Positions 16,161 to 23,997 of a DNA stretch of 41,983 bases are shown here, one piece after another. The position numbers and the translations under genes were made by a program. Within the stretch, counting starts at the first letter, position 1. Each line of letters opens with the position of its first letter. The notes beneath the pieces are model-generated. The model was not told the origin of the DNA. It worked only from the letters and a program-made list of their open reading frames with translations, and did no database searches. Source of the stretch: JAQUBU01 sp036677685 (GTDB lineage Bacteria; Bacillota; Syntrophomonadia; Syntrophomonadales; Syntrophomonadaceae); the NCBI GenBank assembly GCA_036677685.1, contig JAVBWA010000003.1, positions 1 to 41,983 on the forward strand. The letters are read 5' to 3'.

Positions 16161-19100
16161 TTGCATCGTTTTCGAAGGCCTTCAAGGGTATTGGCCATTG
16201 TAATTGCCCTGATGTTTTTGTTGACCCAGACACCTCTGGCCATGGCCAACTGGGAGATAAGCTGGGGCAATGTTAATTGGGCAAATAGTCCTGCATTGAC
16301 CACTGCAGATGCAATCAATGCCAATTTATATTCACCGGATGATTCAGTTACTGCAGTGGATTTGCTGATTACCAACGGCGGATTCAATCCACCACCAATT
16401 CATATTCAAGGACTGAATTGGACCAACCATAATGCCAGCATAAGTTTTCCTCTGAATACTGTTGATTTTAGTACAGCGCCGCTTGGCCCCCCAAACAACA
16501 CTTATAGTTTTGCCGTAAATGTTGCTGCTGGACAATATACCGCAACGCTTAATACTTGTAATAGTACTGTTGGCAAAACCGCATATTTGGATATCAGCAA
16601 TCAAATTCAGATGCAGGCGGCCATTAGCGGAGCCGCATCACCTCAGGGGCTGCAGGTTACAGGCACCAATCCACCTCTTCCGGATCCACAAGTTATTCCT
16701 ATGGTTCCTGCAGTTGTAAGCAATACATTTGTTAAGACAGATGGCATTTCTGTAAACTTTAACGCGAATATAGCCATCTCCAATGAAGTCGATATCTATC
16801 TCCAAAGAATGGATATGGCCGTTCCGCAAACAATCACCACCACCAAATCAATTATCAATAGCAATACATTAGTGGTTACAACTGCAAGTGATTTATCCGA
16901 CGGATTCTACAATCTCAAGGTAACAGCCGGAAGTGTTGCCGGAACCGGCGGAGAACAGTTTACTCAGGACCTTATTGTTCCCTTTTCAGTTGGCCAAGCT
17001 ATGGCTCAGGGATTCTTCCTGGCCTGGAGCGAACCCCAGAATGGGATGACTATTCCACCCAAACCCGATATTGTTTTGGGCTTTAGCCAGGAAGTTAACA
17101 CCAATGCAACAAATCTTAACCTGATTAATGTAAGTATTAATGGCGCTGTTGTTCCGGGAACGATTGAAGTGGATTCGTGGTGGGATAGTTTTACTAATCA
17201 GACGATACAGGACTCCCACATACTTCGATTCATACCCAGCAACGGCTTCCAACCGGGAATTTATACCGTAAACATACCCGCTGCTTTCCAGGCCTCGGAT
17301 GGTACTACTCTGGGTCAGCAGTCAGTTTTTAATTTCACCGTAGAGGACATGAGCAATCTATTCGACCCTAATGCTTCTTTTGCGGCTCTGGGTTCAGGCC
17401 CGGTGAACGGGGAAGTAGGAGTACCTGTCATGCTTTCCGATATTCATGTGGGCTTTAACAAGAATCTAAAAGCAGACCAGGATTTCAGTTCCCTGGTGAG
17501 CATGGTAAAGCTCAATCCCGATGGGACAATTGCCAGTTCGGTTTCCTTTAATGCCTCCCGGGAAGAATTTGTACCCGACCCCCTTATGCAGGGAAAAGTA
17601 ATCCGAGTCAATTTGGAGCAATTCCTGGAAGGCAACAGCAATTACCGCTTGACCATTAATGGCAACCTGCTTGATGATGCAAACAATTCTTTGGGCACTG
17701 ATTTCATACTAAAATTCACCACCGGCAGTGCCGACGAGTTTGCCTCCTTCGACCAGGGAGCATTCGGGTTGTGCTGGTTTGACCTGGAACCACAGGATTC
17801 CGACAACAATCAGTCCATTGACCGTTATCTCCTGAAACTTTACTTTACCAAGCCAATTGACGGAAACAGCGTAACTGAGCCGGGAACACCGCAGTTTGAT
17901 GTCCGTCTGAACAATAATCCTGTATCCTACACTTACCAGGGGTTTGACGCCAATGAGGGCAGCATAAAACTTGCCCTTACCGGCCTGGCCATCCCGCCCA
18001 CAGGTCCTATGGACCTCAGCGGCAATATGGCGATAACGGTTAATAACCTGACCGCCATGACAATGACAGGTACGTCCCAGGCGTTGAACACGGACGCATC
18101 ACAGGGAGCGACCAATACCATGTCTGATGATGTCAAGAATCATCTGGTGATGCCCCTGGGTATGGAAATGGATTACACCAGTTATCTGATGAACAAGGAT
18201 GAAAAGTTCTTAATGATGCCGGCTGAAGTCATAGCCCTTACTCCTTTTCCGGGTCAAACTTCCGACTATATATTCCAGTTTCCCATATTTACTCAACTGC
18301 CCGCCGGCGGCAGCCTGGCCATAGGATTCCCCGCCGCCTATCAGGGCTGTTTGGCCAATGTCAGGGTATCGGACAGTCTGGTAGCACCGATGAATCTGGA
18401 TATCAACGGAACCGGAGAGGGCACTCTGAGCATTTCCTCTCTGGATATAGATACTCTAAATAACAAATTAACCCTGAAATTCAACGGAGATACCTCTTTA
18501 AACGGTGATTACCTGGTATTTCAGTTAAGTGGTATTCAGAACCCGGCTTCATCCGTGGGCGAAACCTTTAAATTAAAGACTAAAAAGTCTACCGGAGAAC
18601 TGCTGGAATCTTTCGACCTCCCGCCGGTATTTCTGGAGCAGGGTGGAAACGGTTCCATAAGCGTAGAATTGCGGGACAGCAATTCAGGAGCTGTCATTAA
18701 CGACAGCGCAGCGATCGTATCCCTGGGCGGACCGGGCATGGGTATGATTTACCAGACGGTAAGCAATGGAGCAACCACCTTTGCCAATCTGGCTACAGGC
18801 AAGGATTATTTCCTTATAGTGGATAATCCGCCGGCCGGATACCTGCCCATCTTAATGCCCAAACAGGTATTTCTGGCTGCGAATAATGCTGCCGTTCAGT
18901 TGCGCCTGGAACCGACGGCTGGAAATGCCAATCTGGCGCAGGTCAGTGTCAGGGTTACAGGCCTGGCGGACACGGAAAGAGCTGTGGTGTTTGCCGGCCA
19001 TCCCTTGTATTATACCGAGAGTGAAGAGTATACCGGCAGTGCCGCTGACAGGACTTATAACCTTTACCTGCCGCGGGGTCAGGAATATATGATAGGTGTT

Positions 19101-22100
19101 CAACCCTGGATGCCCAAAACCACTACGGCAGGTTCCATAGCAATGCCGGATTGGATTCCACCCATGCCTCAGCCTTATTATGTTGGAGCCAGCGGTTCAC
19201 CGGCCATTGATACTATAGCTGTCAACAGAGCCAATTACTTCATCAAAGTCCGGGTAGTGGACGGTCAAAGCAATCCCATTCCCAATGCTTCAGTATGGGC
19301 CTATAATGCAGCAGCCCTGGATAGCATGGGAGGCGGTATGGGAGGCAGCACCGATGGCAATGGTTACTGCACTCTCAAGTTAAAGAACGGCACCTATACG
19401 GTGGGTGTTTTCAAACCCGGTATGCCCACTGTTCCAGAGAAAACAATAACTGCGGTTACTCCGGCACCAGCTGACGGCAGCGCCGCCCTCTTTGTTGTCA
19501 AGAAACCGGAACGCAAGATAGTCGGCAAGGTGCAAAAAGCTGATGGTACAGCGGTAGCCGATGCTGCCGTCTGGGCGTATCAGGAAAACGATTGGGGCTT
19601 TATAGATACCAAAACCGACAGCAGCGGTCAGTATATCCTCTATGTAAAGCCCAACAGCACCTGGAAAGTCGGAGCTTTCGTCTTCGGCTTTGGTGACATA
19701 CCGGAGCATACCATAAGTGTAGCAAGTGAAGATGTAGTAAATACCACCGGCTTGACCGGAAGCATACTGCAGGTTCCATCGGCCAATGACTTTGCTGAAG
19801 TAAGCGGTACAGTTAGCAAAGGCGGCGCAGCTGTTGCCAATGCATCTGTCTGGGCCGAAAGCTCCGGCGGCGGCAATGGAACCATGACCGACAGCAATGG
19901 AAATTACACCTTGAAACTGGCCAAAAACGCCAGCTATAGTCTGCATTGCTGGATACCCGGATTCGGCGATCTTCCCCCCATTGAATTGGGAACCCTGACC
20001 GCCAATGCCAGTGGTCAAAATTTCGCCATAACGGAAAGAACTATAACGCTCAATTTTGGCCAAAACGTAGAGGGATTTGCCAGTGCTTTCAACCAGTACA
20101 ACGGTTCGGGTAAGGAACTGAACAACAATAGCAGTATTGCGCTTAAAGTTCCTCCGGGGGTGTATACGGTTGAAGCCTTTATTAAAGGCAATGGACGCCT
20201 GGCGGCGACTGCGGATACTACTTCCGGGAATGCCACCGTGGATTTCTCCTCTCAAATTGGTCAAATGGTTACCCTGCAGGTTCAGGTGACCAACAGCACA
20301 ACTGGAGCAGCGGTATCCGATGCCTGGGTAACGGTGGAAGATGCAGTCAGCAAGTTTGGGTTTGACGGCCAGCTCAGCAACGCTGCCGGTCAAGCCACAT
20401 TCACCGGTCCCGGGGGCAAAACGGTAAAGGTTAAGGTCCAGAGTCCAAACTTCCTGCCCTACAAGTCAGAAGCTATTACAGCCACTGAAGGCACGATTAA
20501 CCTGACCTGCGCCCTTATTCCGGTATCGACTACCTATACTGTCAGCGGAAATCTGACCGGCTTTGATTCGTTGCCTGACCATGCCTTTGTCTGGGCGAAT
20601 ACTGCCGATGGCAAGTGGGTTGGCCGTCCCATCGAATCTGATGGCAGCAATCTTTCCTACCAGTTGACTCTGCCCGGTGCAAATACCTGGACTATTCAAG
20701 CAAAGGCTGAGGGCTATGAAACCGCAGCAGCCAATCAGGTCACTATAACGCCTCAGGCCAATATGAGCGGTCAGAATATCACTCTAACCGCTATTCCCAA
20801 CTTCACCCTGGGCAAAAATAATGCCAGTGTCCTGCCCAGCGCAGGTGGAGTAGTCAGCAACCCCGACGCCGGGATCAAGCTCAATATTCCGGCCGGAGCC
20901 TTGGGCAGCGGGAACAACAATGCCAGCATTACCACCCAGAATACAAGTATAGTTCCCAGTACTGGCAGTTCCGCACCTATTGGCGTGGGCAAGGAGATAA
21001 ACATCAAGGATAACAGCGGTAATGCAGTTACCACCCTTAACAACAGTATTGAACTCACCTTCGATTACAGCGAGTATGCAGGCCAATTGACCCCGGAACA
21101 GATTGCCAACCTGCAGATGGCCTACTGGGATAACAATATCGAAGACTGGGTAAGCATCGATTCCACCAATGATACAATCAACTATATCCTGCGCGGTTAC
21201 ACCAACCATCTCACCAAGTTTGCCATAGTGCAGCCGCAGCAGACAACTACCATAAGAAGCTCCAGCAGTGATGAAAGTTATGTCACTACCGGTGGAGGGT
21301 CACTTACAAGCCAAACAACGCAAGTAGTCAACAGCATCACCGGAAGCGCAACAGTTGAACCTGCTGCGGGCGGCAGTATTGGAATGGGCACTGACGCAGT
21401 AGTTGAGATACCTGCCAATGCGCTTAAAGATACTGCTCCTGTAGAAGTGAAAGTGCAAAAGGCAATCTCAGTTCCGGAAATACCTGCAGGGAGCAAACTG
21501 GCCAGCGAAGTTTACGAGTTCAGCGTGGGCAGTCAGAAAGCTTATGCCTTTAACCAGGCGGTTACTATTAAGCTGGCTTTCAATCCTTCCAATGTAGGAA
21601 CCGGTGAAGTCGCTGCAGTCCACTATTTCGATGAAAGTGCTTCCCAGTGGGTGAACCTGGGCGGAATAGTCTCTGGATCATTAATTGAAGTACAGGTGGA
21701 CCATTTCACGAAATTTGCTGTTATAGCTATCAAAGCTCCGGAAAAAGAAATAGTTATCGATAAAGTCAAGCTGAGCGATATTGCCGGTAATTGGGCAGAA
21801 GCAAACATCAAGCAACTGGTAGGAGCAGGAGCTATCAAAGGCTATCCGGATGGCAGCTTCAAACCCGGCAACACCATCACCCGAGCCGAGTTTGCCAGTG
21901 TATTGGTCAAGGCTTTCCAACTGGAGGCCAAGAGCGGCAAGCTGTTCAGTGACACGGTACAGCACTGGGCCAAGGAAAGTATCAGCACTGCCAATGCGGC
22001 AGGAATTGTCAACGGATACAGTGATAATACATTTGGCCCGGATGACAGTATTACTCGGGAACAGATGGCAGTAATGATAAGCAAAGCGGCTAAACTGGCA

Positions 22101-22280
22101 GCAGCCAAAAACAGCCTGGTCTTTGCCGACAGCACATCCATTTCTGATTGGGCCAAAGCTGCGGTGGCCTCTTGCCATGAAAACAGCATTATATCAGGAT
22201 ACCCGGATAACACATTCAAACCGCAAGGCAAGGCAACCCGGGCAGAAGCAGCAACAGTAATCGTCAAAGCTATGCCGTAA
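16161..22280 (+). CDS. Giant SLH-anchored surface protein with Ig-like and carboxypeptidase-regulatory-like repeats
   Basis: 2039 residues. A signal peptide (basic HRFRRPSR, hydrophobic core, AMA cleavage after residue 29) is followed by at least three Ig-like (SbsA/Big_5-type) domains starting near 288, 409 and 536. About five carboxypeptidase-regulatory-like domains start near 1029, 1118, 1212, 1368 and 1458, four of them carrying a repeated A-x-V-W-A strand. Two ZU5-like segments lie near 1552 and 1727, and three SLH domains near 1868, 1926 and 1985 anchor it to the wall polymer. This is an S-layer or giant adhesin-like surface protein, one of the largest genes in the window, with its own leader and terminator. 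The TTG start is fixed by AAAGGAGGAG. The polar Asn/Thr/Ser-rich composition suits a secreted repeat protein. Confidence 0.92.
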   Translation: MHRFRRPSRVLAIVIALMFLLTQTPLAMANWEISWGNVNWANSPALTTADAINANLYSPDDSVTAVDLLITNGGFNPPPIHIQGLNWTNHNASISFPLNTVDFSTAPLGPPNNTYSFAVNVAAGQYTATLNTCNSTVGKTAYLDISNQIQMQAAISGAASPQGLQVTGTNPPLPDPQVIPMVPAVVSNTFVKTDGISVNFNANIAISNEVDIYLQRMDMAVPQTITTTKSIINSNTLVVTTASDLSDGFYNLKVTAGSVAGTGGEQFTQDLIVPFSVGQAMAQGFFLAWSEPQNGMTIPPKPDIVLGFSQEVNTNATNLNLINVSINGAVVPGTIEVDSWWDSFTNQTIQDSHILRFIPSNGFQPGIYTVNIPAAFQASDGTTLGQQSVFNFTVEDMSNLFDPNASFAALGSGPVNGEVGVPVMLSDIHVGFNKNLKADQDFSSLVSMVKLNPDGTIASSVSFNASREEFVPDPLMQGKVIRVNLEQFLEGNSNYRLTINGNLLDDANNSLGTDFILKFTTGSADEFASFDQGAFGLCWFDLEPQDSDNNQSIDRYLLKLYFTKPIDGNSVTEPGTPQFDVRLNNNPVSYTYQGFDANEGSIKLALTGLAIPPTGPMDLSGNMAITVNNLTAMTMTGTSQALNTDASQGATNTMSDDVKNHLVMPLGMEMDYTSYLMNKDEKFLMMPAEVIALTPFPGQTSDYIFQFPIFTQLPAGGSLAIGFPAAYQGCLANVRVSDSLVAPMNLDINGTGEGTLSISSLDIDTLNNKLTLKFNGDTSLNGDYLVFQLSGIQNPASSVGETFKLKTKKSTGELLESFDLPPVFLEQGGNGSISVELRDSNSGAVINDSAAIVSLGGPGMGMIYQTVSNGATTFANLATGKDYFLIVDNPPAGYLPILMPKQVFLAANNAAVQLRLEPTAGNANLAQVSVRVTGLADTERAVVFAGHPLYYTESEEYTGSAADRTYNLYLPRGQEYMIGVQPWMPKTTTAGSIAMPDWIPPMPQPYYVGASGSPAIDTIAVNRANYFIKVRVVDGQSNPIPNASVWAYNAAALDSMGGGMGGSTDGNGYCTLKLKNGTYTVGVFKPGMPTVPEKTITAVTPAPADGSAALFVVKKPERKIVGKVQKADGTAVADAAVWAYQENDWGFIDTKTDSSGQYILYVKPNSTWKVGAFVFGFGDIPEHTISVASEDVVNTTGLTGSILQVPSANDFAEVSGTVSKGGAAVANASVWAESSGGGNGTMTDSNGNYTLKLAKNASYSLHCWIPGFGDLPPIELGTLTANASGQNFAITERTITLNFGQNVEGFASAFNQYNGSGKELNNNSSIALKVPPGVYTVEAFIKGNGRLAATADTTSGNATVDFSSQIGQMVTLQVQVTNSTTGAAVSDAWVTVEDAVSKFGFDGQLSNAAGQATFTGPGGKTVKVKVQSPNFLPYKSEAITATEGTINLTCALIPVSTTYTVSGNLTGFDSLPDHAFVWANTADGKWVGRPIESDGSNLSYQLTLPGANTWTIQAKAEGYETAAANQVTITPQANMSGQNITLTAIPNFTLGKNNASVLPSAGGVVSNPDAGIKLNIPAGALGSGNNNASITTQNTSIVPSTGSSAPIGVGKEINIKDNSGNAVTTLNNSIELTFDYSEYAGQLTPEQIANLQMAYWDNNIEDWVSIDSTNDTINYILRGYTNHLTKFAIVQPQQTTTIRSSSSDESYVTTGGGSLTSQTTQVVNSITGSATVEPAAGGSIGMGTDAVVEIPANALKDTAPVEVKVQKAISVPEIPAGSKLASEVYEFSVGSQKAYAFNQAVTIKLAFNPSNVGTGEVAAVHYFDESASQWVNLGGIVSGSLIEVQVDHFTKFAVIAIKAPEKEIVIDKVKLSDIAGNWAEANIKQLVGAGAIKGYPDGSFKPGNTITRAEFASVLVKAFQLEAKSGKLFSDTVQHWAKESISTANAAGIVNGYSDNTFGPDDSITREQMAVMISKAAKLAAAKNSLVFADSTSISDWAKAAVASCHENSIISGYPDNTFKPQGKATRAEAATVIVKAMP

Positions 22281-22301
22281 TTAGATTATCATCGGATACT
22301 T

Positions 22302-22352
22302 AAAAGAGGCTGTCCTCAATCCAAAAACAGATTGAGGCACAGCCTCTTTTTT
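22302..22352 (+). terminator. Strong intrinsic terminator, overlapping the end of an IS relic
   Basis: GAGGCTGT-CCTCAATC and GATTGAGG-C-ACAGCCTC form a 16-bp stem with one bulge, ending in a T6 run. It terminates the surface-protein gene. Its right arm continues into the minus-strand IS256-type relic, so it may derive from an insertion-sequence end. Confidence 0.88.
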
Positions 22353-22557
22353 AGCTCGTTGTAGATGCTCAGCCAAAAGAAGCGCTCTCGTTTTCTGATA
22401 TCCATATGCCTAATATTTCTATCCTGCCGTCCATGTTTGTGCTGAATATTGAATATACGCATTTGTTTTTTGTAACCGAGATATTCGTCCATTTCAGCTT
22501 CGAGCATTTCTTCCACTGTACCTTTAGCGATTTCAGCAGCTTGTGAACATCTTCCAT
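22344..22557 (-). pseudogene. IS256-family transposase relic
   Basis: Reading the minus strand in shifting frames gives MEDVHKLLKSL, then AKGTVEEMLEAEMDEYLGYKK, the classic N-terminal IS256-type segment (quoted here as two short pieces), then DGRIEILGIWISENESASF, and in another frame FWLSIYNELKKR, from the catalytic core. The region between GYKK and DGRIEILG that normally holds well over a hundred residues is deleted, and at least two frameshifts remain. It cannot be functional. It lies between the terminator of the surface gene and the kai-type cluster promoter. Confidence 0.8.
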
Positions 22558-22695
22558 GTTACTATTCCTCTGACAACAGTGCTATTTATTCTTTTCTCGT
22601 TCGTACATAATGTAACAGCTCCTTTGTGGATATTATTACCATTTACAGACTTCTTAAAACTGGCTCAGTCACTAACTGGGAGCAGTATATAGGAC

Positions 22696-22724
22696 TTGTC
22701 AAGAAAAGCAAATATAGGTAGTAT
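22696..22724 (+). promoter_or_regulatory. Candidate promoter of the kai-type signalling cluster
   Basis: TTGTCA (22696-22701) and TAGTAT (22719-22724) with a 17-base spacer; matches five and four of six consensus positions. Transcription would begin near 22731, at the edge of the dyad at 22730. Confidence 0.4.
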
Positions 22725-22729
22725 TAGAG

Positions 22730-22764
22730 GGTAATACGTCATAAAATTATGTGAATAACGTACC
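22730..22764 (+). promoter_or_regulatory. Imperfect dyad at the predicted transcription start of the kai-type cluster
   Basis: GGTA, ACGT and CATAA on the left are mirrored as TTATG, ACGT and TACC on the right around an AA centre, with an extra insertion in the right half. It could be an operator or a 5' leader hairpin 45 bases before the first gene. No regulator is assigned. Confidence 0.35.
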
Positions 22765-22808
22765 TCCAGTTCAGATTATTTAATTCCATGGAGAGGGTAT
22801 GAAACATA

Positions 22809-23690
22809 TTGAAAAGGCAAATTAATGTGTTATTGATAGAGGACAACCCTGATGATATCGAAATGATACGGATATTGAGCGCTGAAATGACTGCCGGTTC
22901 ATTTGATATTACCCCCGCCGACTGCTTATCCACAGGCATAATGCTTCTAGCCGAAAAGGAATTCCACATAGTCCTAGTTGACCTTTTTCTGCCTGACAGT
23001 GCAGGAATTGACACCCTCTCAAGGCTCCATTCCATAGCGGGCGAACTGCCTATAATCATAATGACCGGTCATAATGACGAAAAGTTTGCCATTATGGCGG
23101 TACAACAGGGCGCACAGGATTATTTGATTAAGGGGCAGACGGATGCCAATCTTTTGTGGCGTTCAGTAAATTATGCCATTGAGCGAAAAAGTATGATGGC
23201 CCAGCTCGAACAGATGCGCCAGCGCGAACAGCAGGAAAAGGAACTTGATTCCCTTAAGCGGATCTCCAGTCCCGCCTCGACAGAAATCACTGCTCAGTTT
23301 TTCGGCATTACATCATTAAAAAACTATGCCCCGGACATTTATAAAGACATAACCCGACGCTATGGCGAACTGTTGGATTATGCCATTGAAAAGCGCATTT
23401 ATAAAGTGGAAGACAATATTTCGGAAAGTCTTCGCTCTTTGGCAGAATTATTTGGCTTTTTAAAAGCAGGGCCGCGCGATGTGATCGAAATACATACCGG
23501 TGTCTTGGGAAAAAAGTGCAGTGGGGCTACGCAACTGAAAGCTCAGGCTTTTGTTGAGGAAGGAAGGTTACTATTGCTTGAACTGATGGGATACATTGTT
23601 ATGTTCTATCGCAATTTCTATGTTGAAAGCAGCGATATGCCGTTGCTGCAAGAAAGGGAAAGAATTTCAAACGGAACATGTAAGAGGTGA
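22809..23690 (+). CDS. Response regulator with C-terminal KaiA/RsbU-type helical domain (KaiA-like)
   Basis: 293 residues. Residues 5-125 are a complete receiver domain: acidic pair E11/D12, phospho-acceptor D58, T86 and K108. A coiled linker (about 128-155) leads to a helical domain at about 160-285. This follows the KaiA C-terminal / RsbU N-terminal four-helix pattern: RRYGELLDYAI, then GPRDVIEIH ending at H229 (KaiA has VVEIH; RsbU has EEIISIH), then RLLLLELMGYIVMFYR at about 253-268 (KaiA has LIDVIAHLCEMYRR). KaiA likewise has a receiver-like N-domain, and a chimeric receiver-KaiA protein (KaiA3) is known from Synechocystis. kaiB starts 6 bases downstream. I infer it acts as the KaiA-like input to KaiC; an RsbU-type partner-switch role is the alternative. 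The TTG start is preceded by GGAGAGGG. Confidence 0.8.
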   Translation: MKRQINVLLIEDNPDDIEMIRILSAEMTAGSFDITPADCLSTGIMLLAEKEFHIVLVDLFLPDSAGIDTLSRLHSIAGELPIIIMTGHNDEKFAIMAVQQGAQDYLIKGQTDANLLWRSVNYAIERKSMMAQLEQMRQREQQEKELDSLKRISSPASTEITAQFFGITSLKNYAPDIYKDITRRYGELLDYAIEKRIYKVEDNISESLRSLAELFGFLKAGPRDVIEIHTGVLGKKCSGATQLKAQAFVEEGRLLLLELMGYIVMFYRNFYVESSDMPLLQERERISNGTCKR

Positions 23691-23696
23691 AAAACA

Positions 23697-23993
23697 ATGG
23701 AGAATATGCTTACGTTTAAATTGTATATCACCGGGCATACGCCTGCTTCGGAGCGGGCGGTTGTAAATCTGCGCCGGATCTGCAAAAAGGAATTCGGAGA
23801 GGGTTGCCGCGTGGTGATTATAGATGTCCTGGAATACCCACAGCTGGCCGAGGATGAAAAAATACTGGCTACTCCTACGTTAATAAAAGAATTGCCTCCG
23901 CCATGCAGACGTATTGTAGGCGATTTATCCGACGAAAAAAAATTCCTGTCAAAATTGAATTTGAGCCCGTCCAGTTTCGAACAAGGAGAATAG
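23697..23993 (+). CDS. kaiB: KaiB-like clock protein
   Basis: 98 residues, close to the roughly 100 of cyanobacterial KaiB. The thioredoxin-like N-terminal strand FKLYITGHTPASERAVVNL, the central VVIIDVLEYPQLAEDEKILATPT (in two adjoining parts) and the TLIKELPPPCRRIVGDLS segment are diagnostic of KaiB. In cyanobacteria KaiB switches fold and binds the CI ring of phosphorylated KaiC, sequestering KaiA. It lies between the KaiA-like regulator and kaiC (6- and 4-base gaps), so all three should be co-translated. The GAGGTG site precedes the ATG. Confidence 0.93.
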   Translation: MENMLTFKLYITGHTPASERAVVNLRRICKKEFGEGCRVVIIDVLEYPQLAEDEKILATPTLIKELPPPCRRIVGDLSDEKKFLSKLNLSPSSFEQGE

Positions 23994-23997
23994 AGAC

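Noticed and set aside
19380..20393. Minus-strand open frame of 337 codons opposite the giant surface protein
   Set aside because: It lies wholly inside a gene with firm domains and signal peptide; composition is that of antisense DNA and no start context is present.
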